A stretch of DNA of 39,846 nt from Candidatus Thiodiazotropha sp. (GTDB taxonomy: Bacteria > Pseudomonadota > Gammaproteobacteria > Chromatiales > Chromatiaceae), in contig JAIVEQ010000039.1 of assembly GCA_023838465.1 (NCBI GenBank), positions 1-39,846 on the forward strand, read 5' to 3'. Shown here piece by piece: positions 26,168 to 35,391 of this stretch (the first letter of the stretch is position 1; every line of letters starts with the position of its first letter). The translations under genes and the position numbers were made by a program. Under the pieces are notes generated by a model, which made no database searches, had not been told where the DNA came from, and saw nothing but the letters and a program-made list of their open reading frames with translations.

Positions 26168-27313
26168 TCAGCGAATTTGCTCGTGAATCAAGGTTAATAT
26201 GCGGCCAGCTGAATTAGGATCGACCTCTCCCCCATCCTGATCACGGATAACCACCCGGGTTCCCTCATCGAGCTCAGTTAATTTCACTTGGTATTGCGTT
26301 TCAGTATCGATACTCTCTTCGTCATCCCGCCAAAAGGCGAGTTTGGAGAGAAAACCCTTCTCTTCCTTACTTTTACCAGACAACTCGTTATAGCGAACAA
26401 AGTAGAGACCTGAGGAGCGATCCCGGTCTTCAACAGCGAAACCCACCCGATCGAGGGCCACACCTGTCAATCGCCAGGCACGGGCAAAGCCTTCATTTAT
26501 CCATAACTCGGATCGATCTGCGGTTTTAACCAAACTGGAATGCTGATCCCTATCACCCGCCTGTGCAATCGACTCTTTCGCCTGCTCGGTAGCAACCCCC
26601 ATATAGACCATCAGGGTGCGTAACATGGCAGCCTCAATACCAGGATCATTTGGACGAGGAGTCCAATAAGTTGTATCAGCATTGCCACTGACATCCTCTT
26701 TCAGCTTCTCTTCCATACCACGATGAGTCAGATACAATTCAGTAGTGCCTGGCTGAAGACCCTTTTCCAGTCGAACCCGAAACTGGTCACGGGTAGCGGA
26801 AGAGTAGATACTACCCAGTGTCTTGCGAAAAAACTCTGTAATCACACCTTGCTTGATATCTGCACGGCTCTCCAACCAATCGGTCTTCATCACGCCAATG
26901 GCCGGATCCTGTTCCACCAGCAACAGACCGTTCTTTCGCCAAAACTCGACAACTTTCGGCCAAACTGCCTGCGGTTGGGCTTCAATGACCAGCCAACGCT
27001 GATCCCCGTCACGCTCAACCCGTATATTGTCGAATTCCGGTAAAACCTCCCCGGCAGCAATGCTTGTTGGGTTACTCCCCTTCTCTTTCTGATTGGCATA
27101 CTCCTCATAGGAAGCGCTTCCAGCACCAGGAATTGCCATTGCATCCCGGATCGATGAGTTGGTCAGATCTGGAGGGATTTCAAGATCGTCAACATTCTCC
27201 TCCTGAGCACGATATTCACGTTCGGAATCGGAAAAGTAGCCGCCACCGGAGCTACAACCGATCAACAGGAAGGGAAGAAGGGTTATGAGTAAGAGAACTG
27301 GGGTTGATTGCAT
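26168..27313 (-). CDS. bamC: outer-membrane assembly lipoprotein BamC
   Basis: The 381-residue protein is a lipoprotein (lipobox LIGC, lipidated Cys20) and a member of the BamC/NlpB family, a part of the Bam complex that folds beta-barrel proteins into the outer membrane. After the lipid anchor comes the unstructured BamD-binding stretch (YFSDSEREYRAQEENVDDLE then IPPDLTNSS). Two helix-grip domains follow (VLPEFDNIRVERDGDQRWLVIEA onward, and ELWINEGFARAWRLTGVALDRVGFAVEDRDRSSGLYFVRY). It lies directly downstream of dapA, as in E. coli, with the MBL-fold gene closing the unit. No clear ribosome site precedes the ATG. Confidence 0.93.
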   Translation of the reverse strand: MQSTPVLLLITLLPFLLIGCSSGGGYFSDSEREYRAQEENVDDLEIPPDLTNSSIRDAMAIPGAGSASYEEYANQKEKGSNPTSIAAGEVLPEFDNIRVERDGDQRWLVIEAQPQAVWPKVVEFWRKNGLLLVEQDPAIGVMKTDWLESRADIKQGVITEFFRKTLGSIYSSATRDQFRVRLEKGLQPGTTELYLTHRGMEEKLKEDVSGNADTTYWTPRPNDPGIEAAMLRTLMVYMGVATEQAKESIAQAGDRDQHSSLVKTADRSELWINEGFARAWRLTGVALDRVGFAVEDRDRSSGLYFVRYNELSGKSKEEKGFLSKLAFWRDDEESIDTETQYQVKLTELDEGTRVVIRDQDGGEVDPNSAGRILTLIHEQIR

Positions 27314-27460
27314 GTCTAAGAATTCAGTCAGATTGTTGTGTGTTGCCTATGACAGCAGAACTCAGCAGTAAGTTTGTATTGAATCACTGCCCATTTGAGC
27401 CGATACAAGGAAGTCTTAGGGAGACTAAGCGTATGACCAAACAAGCCCATCCTAGTATTT

Positions 27461-28336
27461 TCACAGAATATCAGCCTGTCGCATGGCATCCAGAACTTCA
27501 CCCTCGGCCGATGGACTCAACCAGGTAAGCGGTAATCTAATCCCTTGATTCGCCAGCCCCAGTTTCATCATTGCCCATTTTACAGGTATTGGATTCGATT
27601 CCACAAAAAGCGCACTATGCAATCCGGCAAGTTTACCATCAATCGCCATCGCCTCTTCGTCATTGCCAGCCAGCGCTGCCACTGACATTTCGTGCATCAG
27701 GCGAGGAGCGGCATTCGCTGTCACAGAGATGACGCCATGCCCCCCTTTTAGCAGGAATTCACAGCCGGTGGCATCATCACCGCTGTACAACGCGAAGGGT
27801 GGATCACACAGCTCGCGAAGTTTGTGCAGGCGCGAAAGATCACCCGTCGCCTCTTTTACACCAATGATATTCGGAATCACTGCCAATCGGGCAATCGTCT
27901 CAGGCAGCATGTCACATGCAGTACGTCCTGGCACATTGTAAAGAATCTGTGGGATCTCGACGGCTTCCGCAACCGCCTTGAAATGTAAATAGAGTCCATC
28001 TTGAGTCGGCTTGTTGTAATAGGGGGTCACCAGTAAACAAGCATCCGCCCCTGCAGCCTGGGCACATTGTGTGAGACTGATCGCCTCACGGGTCGAATTT
28101 GCGCCTGTACCGGCAATGACAGGCACTCGTCCATCAACATAATCGACAACCCGACGAATGACATCACAGTGTTCCTCTTCATCCAGAGTGGCAGACTCAC
28201 CGGTCGTGCCAACAGCCACGATCGCATCGCTGCCCTGCTGGATATGAAACTCCACAAGCTTGCGCAAAGCGGCATCATCGAGACTGCCATCCTCCTCCAT
28301 GGGAGTGATCATCGCTACCATACTGCCGTGAAACAT
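27461..28336 (-). CDS. dapA: 4-hydroxy-tetrahydrodipicolinate synthase DapA
   Basis: The 291-residue enzyme condenses pyruvate with aspartate semialdehyde, the first step to diaminopimelate and lysine. With the ATG at 28336 the catalytic residues fall at exactly the E. coli numbers: Y133 in ILYNVPGRT and the Schiff-base lysine K161 in GVKEATG. The active-site GTTGE motif is at 43-47. The ORF can be read from a TTG at 28351, but this would add five residues that shift the numbering, so the ATG is preferred. It is divergent from gcvR and leads the dapA-bamC-MBL unit. Confidence 0.95.
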   Translation of the reverse strand: MFHGSMVAMITPMEEDGSLDDAALRKLVEFHIQQGSDAIVAVGTTGESATLDEEEHCDVIRRVVDYVDGRVPVIAGTGANSTREAISLTQCAQAAGADACLLVTPYYNKPTQDGLYLHFKAVAEAVEIPQILYNVPGRTACDMLPETIARLAVIPNIIGVKEATGDLSRLHKLRELCDPPFALYSGDDATGCEFLLKGGHGVISVTANAAPRLMHEMSVAALAGNDEEAMAIDGKLAGLHSALFVESNPIPVKWAMMKLGLANQGIRLPLTWLSPSAEGEVLDAMRQADIL

Positions 28337-28507
28337 CGCTCCACACCCCAATTAATGACTCAATCGACAATGGTATCCTGTGGATTGTGATAATGACAAG
28401 TAGCACAATAAAATAGCCATAGTATGATTGTAAAAAATCGCTAGTTACAGACCACAGATGATACACTCTACAGAACCCTATCCAATCACTCGACCATAAG
28501 CATTTCT

Positions 28508-29047
28508 ATGTCCACGCCGAAGAACTATCTGGTCATCTCAGCTCTCGGAAAAGACCAACCCGGGATTGTTAAAGCCTTGTCCAAGAAAATACTTGATGAG
28601 GGTTGCAATATTACAGACAGCAGAATGACTGTTTTAGGAGGGGAATTTGCCATCCTGCTGCTGATTGAAGGCCCCTGGAACACACTGGCCAAACTGGAAT
28701 CCGCCGTTCCCGATCTACAGAACGATCTGGGACTCACGATCATCTGTAAACGTACAGAAGGACGTGCCCGATCGAGCAATCTTTTGCCCTATATGGTCGA
28801 AGTGGTATCGATGGACCATCCAGGCATTGTCAATCAATTGGCGGAATTCTTCTCTGAGCGCAACATCAATATCGAAGATATGGTGACCGCCAACTACTCC
28901 GCTGCACATACCGGTACACCCATGTTTTCTGTCCATCTGAGCGTAGGCATACCCTCGGATATTCATATTGCAGTACTACGGGAAGAGTTCATGGATTATT
29001 GTGATGCGCTGAATCTGGATGCCGTCATTGAACCGATTAAAGGCTAA
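28508..29047 (+). CDS. gcvR: glycine cleavage system regulator GcvR-like ACT protein
   Basis: The 179-residue protein has two ACT domains: residues about 5-85 (YLVISALGKDQPGIVKALSKKILDEGCNITDSRM) and about 90-175 (YMVEVVSMDHPGIVNQLAEFFSERNINIEDM). Each carries the GxPGI ligand loop. This is the GcvR family, which in E. coli binds glycine and holds GcvA in a repressing complex. The neighbourhood, divergent from dapA and just upstream of bcp, is the same as in E. coli and supports the name. Bcp follows after 17 bases. No gcvA or gcv genes are in the window. Confidence 0.9.
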   Translation: MSTPKNYLVISALGKDQPGIVKALSKKILDEGCNITDSRMTVLGGEFAILLLIEGPWNTLAKLESAVPDLQNDLGLTIICKRTEGRARSSNLLPYMVEVVSMDHPGIVNQLAEFFSERNINIEDMVTANYSAAHTGTPMFSVHLSVGIPSDIHIAVLREEFMDYCDALNLDAVIEPIKG

Positions 29048-29064
29048 GGAGGAGATAGCGATCC

Positions 29065-29550
29065 ATGAGTGCAATCGCCATCGGTAACCCTGTACCCGAT
29101 ACTGAGCTAGCCGCCACGGGTGACAAGAACATAAAACTAACCGATTTTCACGGTAAACCGATTGTTCTCTATTTCTACCCCAAGGCAAGCACACCGGGCT
29201 GCACCCAAGAGGGCCTTGATTTCAGCACAGCGATAGCAAAATTCCGGCGCCAATCCGCAATCATCCTTGGTGCTTCCAGGGATAGCCTCAAGGCTCAGGA
29301 AAACTTCAAACAAAAACAAGGCTTTTCCTTCGATCTATTATCCGACAAAGAAGAGATTTTGTGTCAGGCTTTTGATGTCATCAAGATGAAATCGATGTAT
29401 GGGAAGCAGGTTCGCGGTATTGAACGCAGTACTTTTCTTATCGACGAAACGGGCCTCTTGCGATATGAATGGCGCAAGGTCAAAGTCAAAGGTCATGCCG
29501 AAGAGGTGCTGGACACCCTAAAAGCAATGCGTGCCGGCAAACTTCTCTGA
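29065..29550 (+). CDS. bcp: peroxiredoxin Bcp (PrxQ type), single N-terminal cysteine
   Basis: The 161-residue thiol peroxidase has the peroxidatic motif TPGCTQE with Cys46, the PrxQ opening FYPKASTPGCT and the conserved Arg in ERSTFLIDETG. It reduces hydrogen peroxide and organic hydroperoxides in the cytoplasm. E. coli Bcp has a resolving cysteine five residues after the peroxidatic one; here that place (residue 51) is leucine. Another cysteine in EEILCQAF might serve, or the protein uses an external thiol. An AAGGAGGAG lies a little far upstream of the ATG. It follows gcvR in the same unit. Confidence 0.92.
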   Translation: MSAIAIGNPVPDTELAATGDKNIKLTDFHGKPIVLYFYPKASTPGCTQEGLDFSTAIAKFRRQSAIILGASRDSLKAQENFKQKQGFSFDLLSDKEEILCQAFDVIKMKSMYGKQVRGIERSTFLIDETGLLRYEWRKVKVKGHAEEVLDTLKAMRAGKLL

Positions 29551-29660
29551 CACATTGCGCTCTGAGTTACCCCTATCATCGTCAATCACCAACAATATGC
29601 CTCGTGGGGATTGCTATGCTTGATCCTCTTAAATTCCCAAACCATTAGCTGAGACGACGT

Positions 29661-31070
29661 ATGTCAGAAACAGAACAACAGAGACCCCGTCTTTTCGTCC
29701 TCGATACAAATGTGCTGATGCATGACCCATCGGCACTTTTCCGTTTCAAAGAACATGATATCTTCCTGCCAATGGTTGTATTGGAAGAGTTGGACAAGGG
29801 AAAAAAAGGCATGTCCGAGGTGGCGAGAAATGTGCGCCAGACCAGCCGTTTTCTCGATGAACTGATGGGTAATGTACCGCAACATGACATCAGCCAGGGT
29901 ATCCCCCTTAATACCTTACAACTTAACGGTGGCGCGGAAGCACTCAGTGGCCACCTGTTTTTTCAAACCAAACCGCTCTCTGGGGATCTACCCTCCCCGT
30001 TGCCCGGTAATACACCCGATAATACGATCCTGGCAACGGCACTCAGCCTTCAGTCAGAATACCCTGAGAAACGGATCATCCTCGTCTCAAAGGATATCAA
30101 TCTCCGCATCAAGGCAGCTGTGGTAGGTATCCATGCAGAGGACTACTCCAATGACCAGGTGTTGGAGGACGTCAACCTGCTCTACAGTGGCAGAGACAGC
30201 CTATCGGAGGATTTCTGGGAACAACACACCAAAGAACTTGAATCCTGGCAGGAGGAGGGCCGAACCTTCTATCGTGTTGCCGGCCCTGACACCCAGACCT
30301 GGTATCCCAGTCAGTGTCTCCATCTACCGGGTGAAGAGGGCTTTCAAGCCATCGTCAGGGAAAAACAGGATAACAATGTCACCATCGAGCTGGTGGAGGA
30401 TTACACCAACAGCAAACATGCCGTGTGGGGAATCACTGCCCGCAATCAGGAGCAGAACTTCGCCCTCAATCTACTCCTCGACCCAAACCTTGATTTTGTC
30501 TCATTGCTGGGTACTGCCGGAACCGGTAAAACCCTTCTGACACTTGCCGCAGGCCTGGTCCAGACACTGGATCTCAATCTCTATCGTGAAATCATCATGA
30601 CCCGGGTTACCGTACCTGTGGGTGAGGATATTGGCTTTCTGCCAGGTACCGAAGAGGAGAAGATGACCCCTTGGATGGGGGCGCTGATGGATAATCTGGA
30701 GGTTCTAACCCAGACCGAAGGTGGCGAGTGGGGTCGGGCCGCCACCGAAGATCTGCTACGCAGCAGAATCCGTATCCATTCACTCAATTTTATGCGTGGC
30801 CGCACATTCCTCAATAAGTACATAATCCTTGATGAAGCACAGAATCTAACGCCTAAACAGATGAAGACACTGGTCACCCGGGCCGGACCTGGCACCAAGA
30901 TTGTCTGCCTCGGCAATGTGGCGCAGATCGACACCCCTTACCTGACAGAGACCACATCGGGCCTAACTTATGCGGTCGACCGGTTTAAAAACTGGCCACA
31001 CAGCGGGCACATTACCCTACAGAGGGGTGAGCGTTCCCGACTGGCAGACTATGCCTCTGTCAATCTCTGA
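29661..31070 (+). CDS. PIN-PhoH fusion ATPase (PhoH2-like RNA helicase/RNase)
   Basis: This 469-residue protein joins an N-terminal PIN-like nuclease domain (FVLDTNVLMHDP with the acidic Asp15; VVLEELDKGKKG; LPGNTPDNTILATAL) to a C-terminal PhoH ATPase. The latter has Walker A GTAGTGKTLLTLAAG, Walker B YIILDEAQN and TPKQMKTLVTRAGPGTKIVCLGN. PhoH2 proteins of this fused build act as RNA helicases with RNase activity, based on work in other bacteria. It is the last gene before a convergent hairpin and lies about 110 bases after bcp. The start at 29661 has only a weak ribosome site. Confidence 0.93.
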   Translation: MSETEQQRPRLFVLDTNVLMHDPSALFRFKEHDIFLPMVVLEELDKGKKGMSEVARNVRQTSRFLDELMGNVPQHDISQGIPLNTLQLNGGAEALSGHLFFQTKPLSGDLPSPLPGNTPDNTILATALSLQSEYPEKRIILVSKDINLRIKAAVVGIHAEDYSNDQVLEDVNLLYSGRDSLSEDFWEQHTKELESWQEEGRTFYRVAGPDTQTWYPSQCLHLPGEEGFQAIVREKQDNNVTIELVEDYTNSKHAVWGITARNQEQNFALNLLLDPNLDFVSLLGTAGTGKTLLTLAAGLVQTLDLNLYREIIMTRVTVPVGEDIGFLPGTEEEKMTPWMGALMDNLEVLTQTEGGEWGRAATEDLLRSRIRIHSLNFMRGRTFLNKYIILDEAQNLTPKQMKTLVTRAGPGTKIVCLGNVAQIDTPYLTETTSGLTYAVDRFKNWPHSGHITLQRGERSRLADYASVNL

Positions 31071-31088
31071 TCTGTCGAATTACATATC

Positions 31089-31118
31089 AACCCGGCAATT
31101 ATGTTAGGTTGCCGGGTT
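31089..31118. terminator. convergent hairpin between phoH-like gene and hybrid kinase
   Basis: AACCCGGCAA (31089-31098) pairs with TTGCCGGGTT (31109-31118) over a 10-nt loop. A long T-run is missing on both strands, so termination may be partial. It lies between two convergent gene ends. Confidence 0.65.
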
Positions 31119-31133
31119 AATGAGTATGATCGG

Positions 31134-33977
31134 TCAGTGGATACTGCCCTTATCCACAATTGTCTTGAGTTCTGAAATCGTTCGTCGGTAGACATCTGCA
31201 GTCTGGTTATAGCTATTCACCAACCCGGTGGCATCACTCTGGCGCCCTTTAAACTCCAAATCTCTTGCCAGAATGGATAACTCCATAGCCCCAACGTTGG
31301 CGCTACTGGATTTTAGCGGATGCGCTGACTTCACCAATGCATCCATGTCTCCAACCCTCACCGCATCACGTATAGCATGCATGAGGCCGGGTGCGCTGCT
31401 CAGATAGCTTTCAAGTACAGAGACAAACTCATCCTCCATTATTTCGAACAACTCTTCTAAAATACTGCGGTCAATCATGCCACCTGCAGACATGCTTGTG
31501 TCTCCTATACTATCCAAAGCCTCGCTTGTTTCATCAATAGTAGCCTCTATTATTTGAGCAGTACTGATTTCGCTTCCTAGACTTTCATCCTCATCATGGC
31601 TAATTAACTCCTCCATTGGCAGCCATTGACGCAGCATATTTTCCAATTGTGCCGGTTTTACTGGCTTGGAGAGGTAATCGTCCATCCCTACCGCCAGACA
31701 ACGTTCACGGTCGCCCAACATGGCATTGGCTGTCATGGCGATCACCGGGGTGTGCATCAACCCCTGATTGGTCTCCCTCTCTCTTATCGCTTCGGTAGCC
31801 TCATAGCCATCCATTCGTGGCATCTGACAATCCATCAATACCACGTCAAACTGCTCTTCATGCAGAGCATCCATCGCTTCCACGCCATCATTGGCGGTAA
31901 TCGGCGATAGCCCGGCCTTTTCCAGCATCTTCTTTACAACGGCCTGATTGACTGGATTATCCTCGACGACAAGAACCCGACCAGCCAGTCTGGTATGCTG
32001 GCTCTGGATCTGTTCATCATCCGCTCTATCACTGCCCGACAGAGGCTCCATCTCGTTATTTTTATCATGCCAGTTCAGATGATCGTCAGGTAGACGTGGA
32101 ATAGGCACCTCCTCAGGGGTGGTCGACACACCGGAAACCTGCTCCACATCGAAGATCCTATACAGGCGTTGCTCAACCTCTTTGCTCCTGGCACTGCGGC
32201 TAAGACATTCAATACCCAGTCCTTGAAGTGTGGTGATGTTCTCTTCCTCTAGATTGAGAGCCAGTACCTGAACATCACGCATATGCGCAATCTCGCGTGC
32301 CGAGTTGATGGTCTGTAGAAGATTGACACTCGATAAACCAGCATCAATTACGATCAATTCATAGCGCCAGCTTGCACCTAGGTTGGCCGAGGTTTTCAGT
32401 TTCGAAAGTGCGTCATACTGGTCATCAGTATGTTCCAACAACATCCCCAGCTCTTTAAATGAGTTAGCAAGCACTTTGTTTTCCGGATCATTTTTCGCAG
32501 CCAGTAACAGGGTACGGATATCATGAAGATTTCGTCTGCTGGAGGGGATCTCATGTAGCGACTTCCGCATCGGCAGGATGAACCAGAAATAGGAACCCTG
32601 TCCCACATGAGACTTCACACCGATCTTGCCACCCATCAACTCGGTCAGACGTTTACAGATAACCAGACCCAACCCTGTCCCGCCATGTTTACGGGTAGTA
32701 GAGGCATCGGCTTGAGAGAAGGGTTCGAACAGACGCTGTACCTGCTCTTCAGTCATACCTAAACCACTGTCTCTGACAGCAAACAATAGTTCAACCTCGG
32801 TGCGTGTCGATTGGCGGGTAGAGACCTCAACAGAGACCTCACCATGCTCAGTGAATTTGACAGCATTACTGACAAGATTGGTCAGGACCTGGCGAAGACG
32901 TATCGGGTCACCTCGCACAGACCGGGGCACATCCCGATCTATCTGGTATTTCAGTTTCAGGCCACGTCGATCTGCCGCATTCTTCATCAAAGAAGTCACC
33001 TGACCGATGGTCTCAAGCAGATTGACATCAATAAGCTCCAAGTCCAACTTGCCGGCCTCGATTTTTGAAAAGTCGAGAATGTCATTGATAATGCTGAGCA
33101 GTACCTGAGATGAATTCAATGCAGTGGTCACAAACTGCTTTTGTTCACCATTCAGCTTTGTCTCCAACAGCATATCCAGAATCGGCAATATACCGTTGAG
33201 CGGCGTCCTGATCTCATGACTCATTGTGGCCAGAAACTCTGACTTGGCCAGATTGGCGCTCTCCGCTGCTTCTTTGGCAAGAAATAGCTGTTGCTCCACA
33301 GATTGCCGCTGGTCATTTTCTACAATCAGGCGGCTTCTCATTTCACTGAGTTCAGTCTCTGAAGCGACCATACGTTCATGTAACAGCACACGGTTAGCTG
33401 CAATCAACAGATAACCTTGCTGATACACCGTCATCCAAGCAGACAAGATTAACAGTGCCAGGGCATAGGCGATCAGACCGGCTAAAAACTCCTCGGATAC
33501 CAACTCCTTATCACCTGTAAGACTAAGCATCACCAACAGTGATGCTGCCAACACAAAAATGATGCTAAAGAAGGTATCGATCGTCAGCAATAGTGAGGTA
33601 AGTAAAAATACTGTACCAATCAATACTAGATCGATCACCAGGAAGTCTGTATCGGCAGGATGATGGAGCAGATGAATCAAAGCCGCTGCCCATAGCAACC
33701 CCAGCAGCAGCACCCCAGGCAACAGGGCATAACGCCACAGCTGTAAACGCTCCAATGCGCTATTACGGACAATTATCGTCAGTACAGTCTGCCCAAGAAG
33801 CACTAAGGCGAGTAGCCCACCCCACAATATGCCCAAAGGTAGTTCCCAAACCCGATTCAGGTAAAAAAAGATCAGACCGGCAATGAGATTGGCTATGATA
33901 AGCGTCGTGCCATTTGCATACAGCAGACGCACCCGCTCTCTTTTTATTTTTGCCGCTTCTTCGTTTGGATCTGCCAT
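31134..33977 (-). CDS. membrane hybrid sensor histidine kinase with receiver and Hpt domains (BarA-like layout)
   Basis: The 947-residue protein has six to seven hydrophobic helices in residues 25-195 and no large periplasmic sensor domain. A coiled linker leads to the HisKA box FLATMSHEIRTPLNG (His254) and an HATPase with DILDFSKIEAG, RDSGLGM and GGTGLGLVICKRL. A degenerate receiver-like domain (about 485-610) lacks the acidic pocket. A true receiver follows (LVVEDNPVNQ, VLMDCQMPRMDGYEA, YLSKPVKP) and finally an Hpt domain with His886 (SAHPLKSSSANVGA). It should run a His-Asp-His phosphorelay to a separate response regulator. The cognate partner is not adjacent; the orphan regulator at 17.3-18.3 kb is possible but unproven. 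Confidence 0.93.
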   Translation of the reverse strand: MADPNEEAAKIKRERVRLLYANGTTLIIANLIAGLIFFYLNRVWELPLGILWGGLLALVLLGQTVLTIIVRNSALERLQLWRYALLPGVLLLGLLWAAALIHLLHHPADTDFLVIDLVLIGTVFLLTSLLLTIDTFFSIIFVLAASLLVMLSLTGDKELVSEEFLAGLIAYALALLILSAWMTVYQQGYLLIAANRVLLHERMVASETELSEMRSRLIVENDQRQSVEQQLFLAKEAAESANLAKSEFLATMSHEIRTPLNGILPILDMLLETKLNGEQKQFVTTALNSSQVLLSIINDILDFSKIEAGKLDLELIDVNLLETIGQVTSLMKNAADRRGLKLKYQIDRDVPRSVRGDPIRLRQVLTNLVSNAVKFTEHGEVSVEVSTRQSTRTEVELLFAVRDSGLGMTEEQVQRLFEPFSQADASTTRKHGGTGLGLVICKRLTELMGGKIGVKSHVGQGSYFWFILPMRKSLHEIPSSRRNLHDIRTLLLAAKNDPENKVLANSFKELGMLLEHTDDQYDALSKLKTSANLGASWRYELIVIDAGLSSVNLLQTINSAREIAHMRDVQVLALNLEEENITTLQGLGIECLSRSARSKEVEQRLYRIFDVEQVSGVSTTPEEVPIPRLPDDHLNWHDKNNEMEPLSGSDRADDEQIQSQHTRLAGRVLVVEDNPVNQAVVKKMLEKAGLSPITANDGVEAMDALHEEQFDVVLMDCQMPRMDGYEATEAIRERETNQGLMHTPVIAMTANAMLGDRERCLAVGMDDYLSKPVKPAQLENMLRQWLPMEELISHDEDESLGSEISTAQIIEATIDETSEALDSIGDTSMSAGGMIDRSILEELFEIMEDEFVSVLESYLSSAPGLMHAIRDAVRVGDMDALVKSAHPLKSSSANVGAMELSILARDLEFKGRQSDATGLVNSYNQTADVYRRTISELKTIVDKGSIH

Positions 33978-34182
33978 ACCTGACCATCAGGGCACTATAC
34001 CCGCAATATTTACATGTAAATTAGCACAACAACAGCTCGCGTGCTCTACTGTGGCCGACATCTGTAAACCGCTAGTGTAGCAAAGCTGCTTATTTCAGCG
34101 CGAACTACGACTGATATAATCATCAGGCCTGTTAGTATCCTATCCTGGTATTAGCGATATCTCATTTCTTCAATTCAATGAT

Positions 34183-34872
34183 GTGATCACTTTGATTTCA
34201 GACCCTATTCTTAAAAAAAAACTATCCGGCCAGTTCCCGTTCCTAGAGGGTGCTGAACCCTCATTTGTACGGCTTTTTTTCAACAGCACATCCATCGTCC
34301 ATTTGGAAGCCGATCAACCTATTTGTCAGCAAGGGATGCAATGCAGTCACCTGGCACTTGTCACCAAAGGTAGCGCCCGGGTCTATAAGATCGGAGAGAA
34401 TGGCCGTGAAATCACCCTCTACCGGATCGGCCCTGGTGAGAGCTGCATCCTTACAGCGTCGTGCATAATGAACGACCGACCATTTCCAGCATTTGCCATG
34501 AGCGAGCAGCCTATCGAGGCACTGATAATCACAACGGCTGATGTGGTTTGCTGGTCCAGCGATGTGCCTGCCTGGAGAAACTATCTATTCCGCCTTATCA
34601 GCGACAGGCTCAGTGATGTGATCAGCGTTGTTGAAGAGATCGCCTTCCGTCGGGTAGACCGGCGTCTTGCAGACTATTTACTGCAACGTACCGAAATCAC
34701 TGATGACAGCATACAGATCACCCACCAGGCTATAGCATCAGACCTGGGTACTTCCCGTGAAGTAATCAGTCGTATTCTGAAGGATTTTGAACAACAGGGG
34801 ATGATCTCAATCACCCGTGGGGCAATTTATCTATCCGACAGACAATGTTTGAAGAAGAAAAGCGCTGAATAA
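34183..34872 (+). CDS. Crp/Fnr family transcriptional regulator (second)
   Basis: The 229-residue protein has an effector domain (FPFLEGAEPSFVRLFF..., with SVARVY-like SARVYKIGENGREITLYRIGPGESCILTASCIM) and a C-terminal winged helix. Its recognition helix LGTSREVISRILKDFEQQGMI also keeps an E-xx-SR motif. It has no N-terminal cysteine cluster, so an FNR-type [4Fe-4S] sensor is unlikely; it could sense heme ligands or another signal. The start is a GTG at 34183, with a TTG at 34192 possible and no visible ribosome site. A hairpin and a 15-bp palindrome follow immediately, before the DUF2892 gene that it may control. Confidence 0.88.
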   Translation: MITLISDPILKKKLSGQFPFLEGAEPSFVRLFFNSTSIVHLEADQPICQQGMQCSHLALVTKGSARVYKIGENGREITLYRIGPGESCILTASCIMNDRPFPAFAMSEQPIEALIITTADVVCWSSDVPAWRNYLFRLISDRLSDVISVVEEIAFRRVDRRLADYLLQRTEITDDSIQITHQAIASDLGTSREVISRILKDFEQQGMISITRGAIYLSDRQCLKKKSAE

Positions 34873-34877
34873 GGCCC

Positions 34878-34897
34878 TAGTGCAGTTTCCTGCACTA
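34878..34897. terminator. hairpin just after the Crp/Fnr regulator gene
   Basis: TAGTGCAG (34878-34885) pairs exactly with CTGCACTA (34890-34897) over a TTTC loop, six bases after the stop codon. It lacks a strong T-run, so it is a weak terminator or an operator. Confidence 0.5.
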
Positions 34898-34909
34898 TTA
34901 TTGAGTCTG

Positions 34910-34924
34910 TGTGACATTGTCACA
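34910..34924. promoter_or_regulatory. 15-bp palindrome TGTGACA-T-TGTCACA
   Basis: The seven-base arms are exact. It resembles a CRP half-site pair (TGTGA...TCACA), but with a five-base centre in place of the usual six. It lies about 135 bases before the DUF2892 ATG and just downstream of a Crp/Fnr regulator gene. Confidence 0.5.
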
Positions 34925-35012
34925 TACAGCCATATCAATGCCGGGTATGCTCCAACACTAAGGTAACGGCATATTGATCAGCCAAGTATCACAATTAAGC
35001 CGTCCAAGCATT

Positions 35013-35028
35013 ATTTGTTAGAACAAAT
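35013..35028. promoter_or_regulatory. palindrome ATTTGTT-AG-AACAAAT upstream of DUF2892 gene
   Basis: The seven-base arms are exact. It sits 31 bases before the DUF2892 ATG, a position that could overlap a promoter or the leader. Confidence 0.45.
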
Positions 35029-35058
35029 CATTATTGAATCATATTTAAGGAGTAAACC

Positions 35059-35253
35059 ATGACACAGAATGTTGGTGGTATTGAACGTATCATTCGAATT
35101 ATTGCAGGAGTGGCCATCCTTGCATGGGGGTTTCTGCTAAGCGACCCGATCAACTGGATAGGTGCAATCGGTGCTGTCCCTCTCCTCACCGGCCTTGTCT
35201 CTTTTTGCCCTTTGTGGACACTGTTCGGCATCAATACAAAAAAATCAGCGTAG
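35059..35253 (+). CDS. small DUF2892 membrane protein
   Basis: The 64-residue protein has the DUF2892 pattern: NVGGIERIIRIIAGVAIL, then a second hydrophobic stretch NWIGAIGAVPLLTGLVSFCPLWTLFGI. Two transmembrane helices are expected. The same domain forms the membrane end of the YgaP rhodanese, so a link to sulfur-relay proteins is plausible but not shown here. AAGGAG precedes the ATG at a good distance. It follows the second Crp/Fnr gene by 186 bases that hold three palindromes, which makes it a likely target. The single Cys in SFCPLW is conserved in many members as far as I recall. Confidence 0.9.
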   Translation: MTQNVGGIERIIRIIAGVAILAWGFLLSDPINWIGAIGAVPLLTGLVSFCPLWTLFGINTKKSA

Positions 35254-35391
35254 ACAAATATTCCGAGAAAACAGTAACTTGACCTGGGATTACAGCCTTA
35301 AATTGTCACAAGGCACAGCCTCACTATGTGGCTGATATGATATATTGACAGGTCAGGTTGCGTTTTCTGCAGTTTTTTTCATCTACAACCA

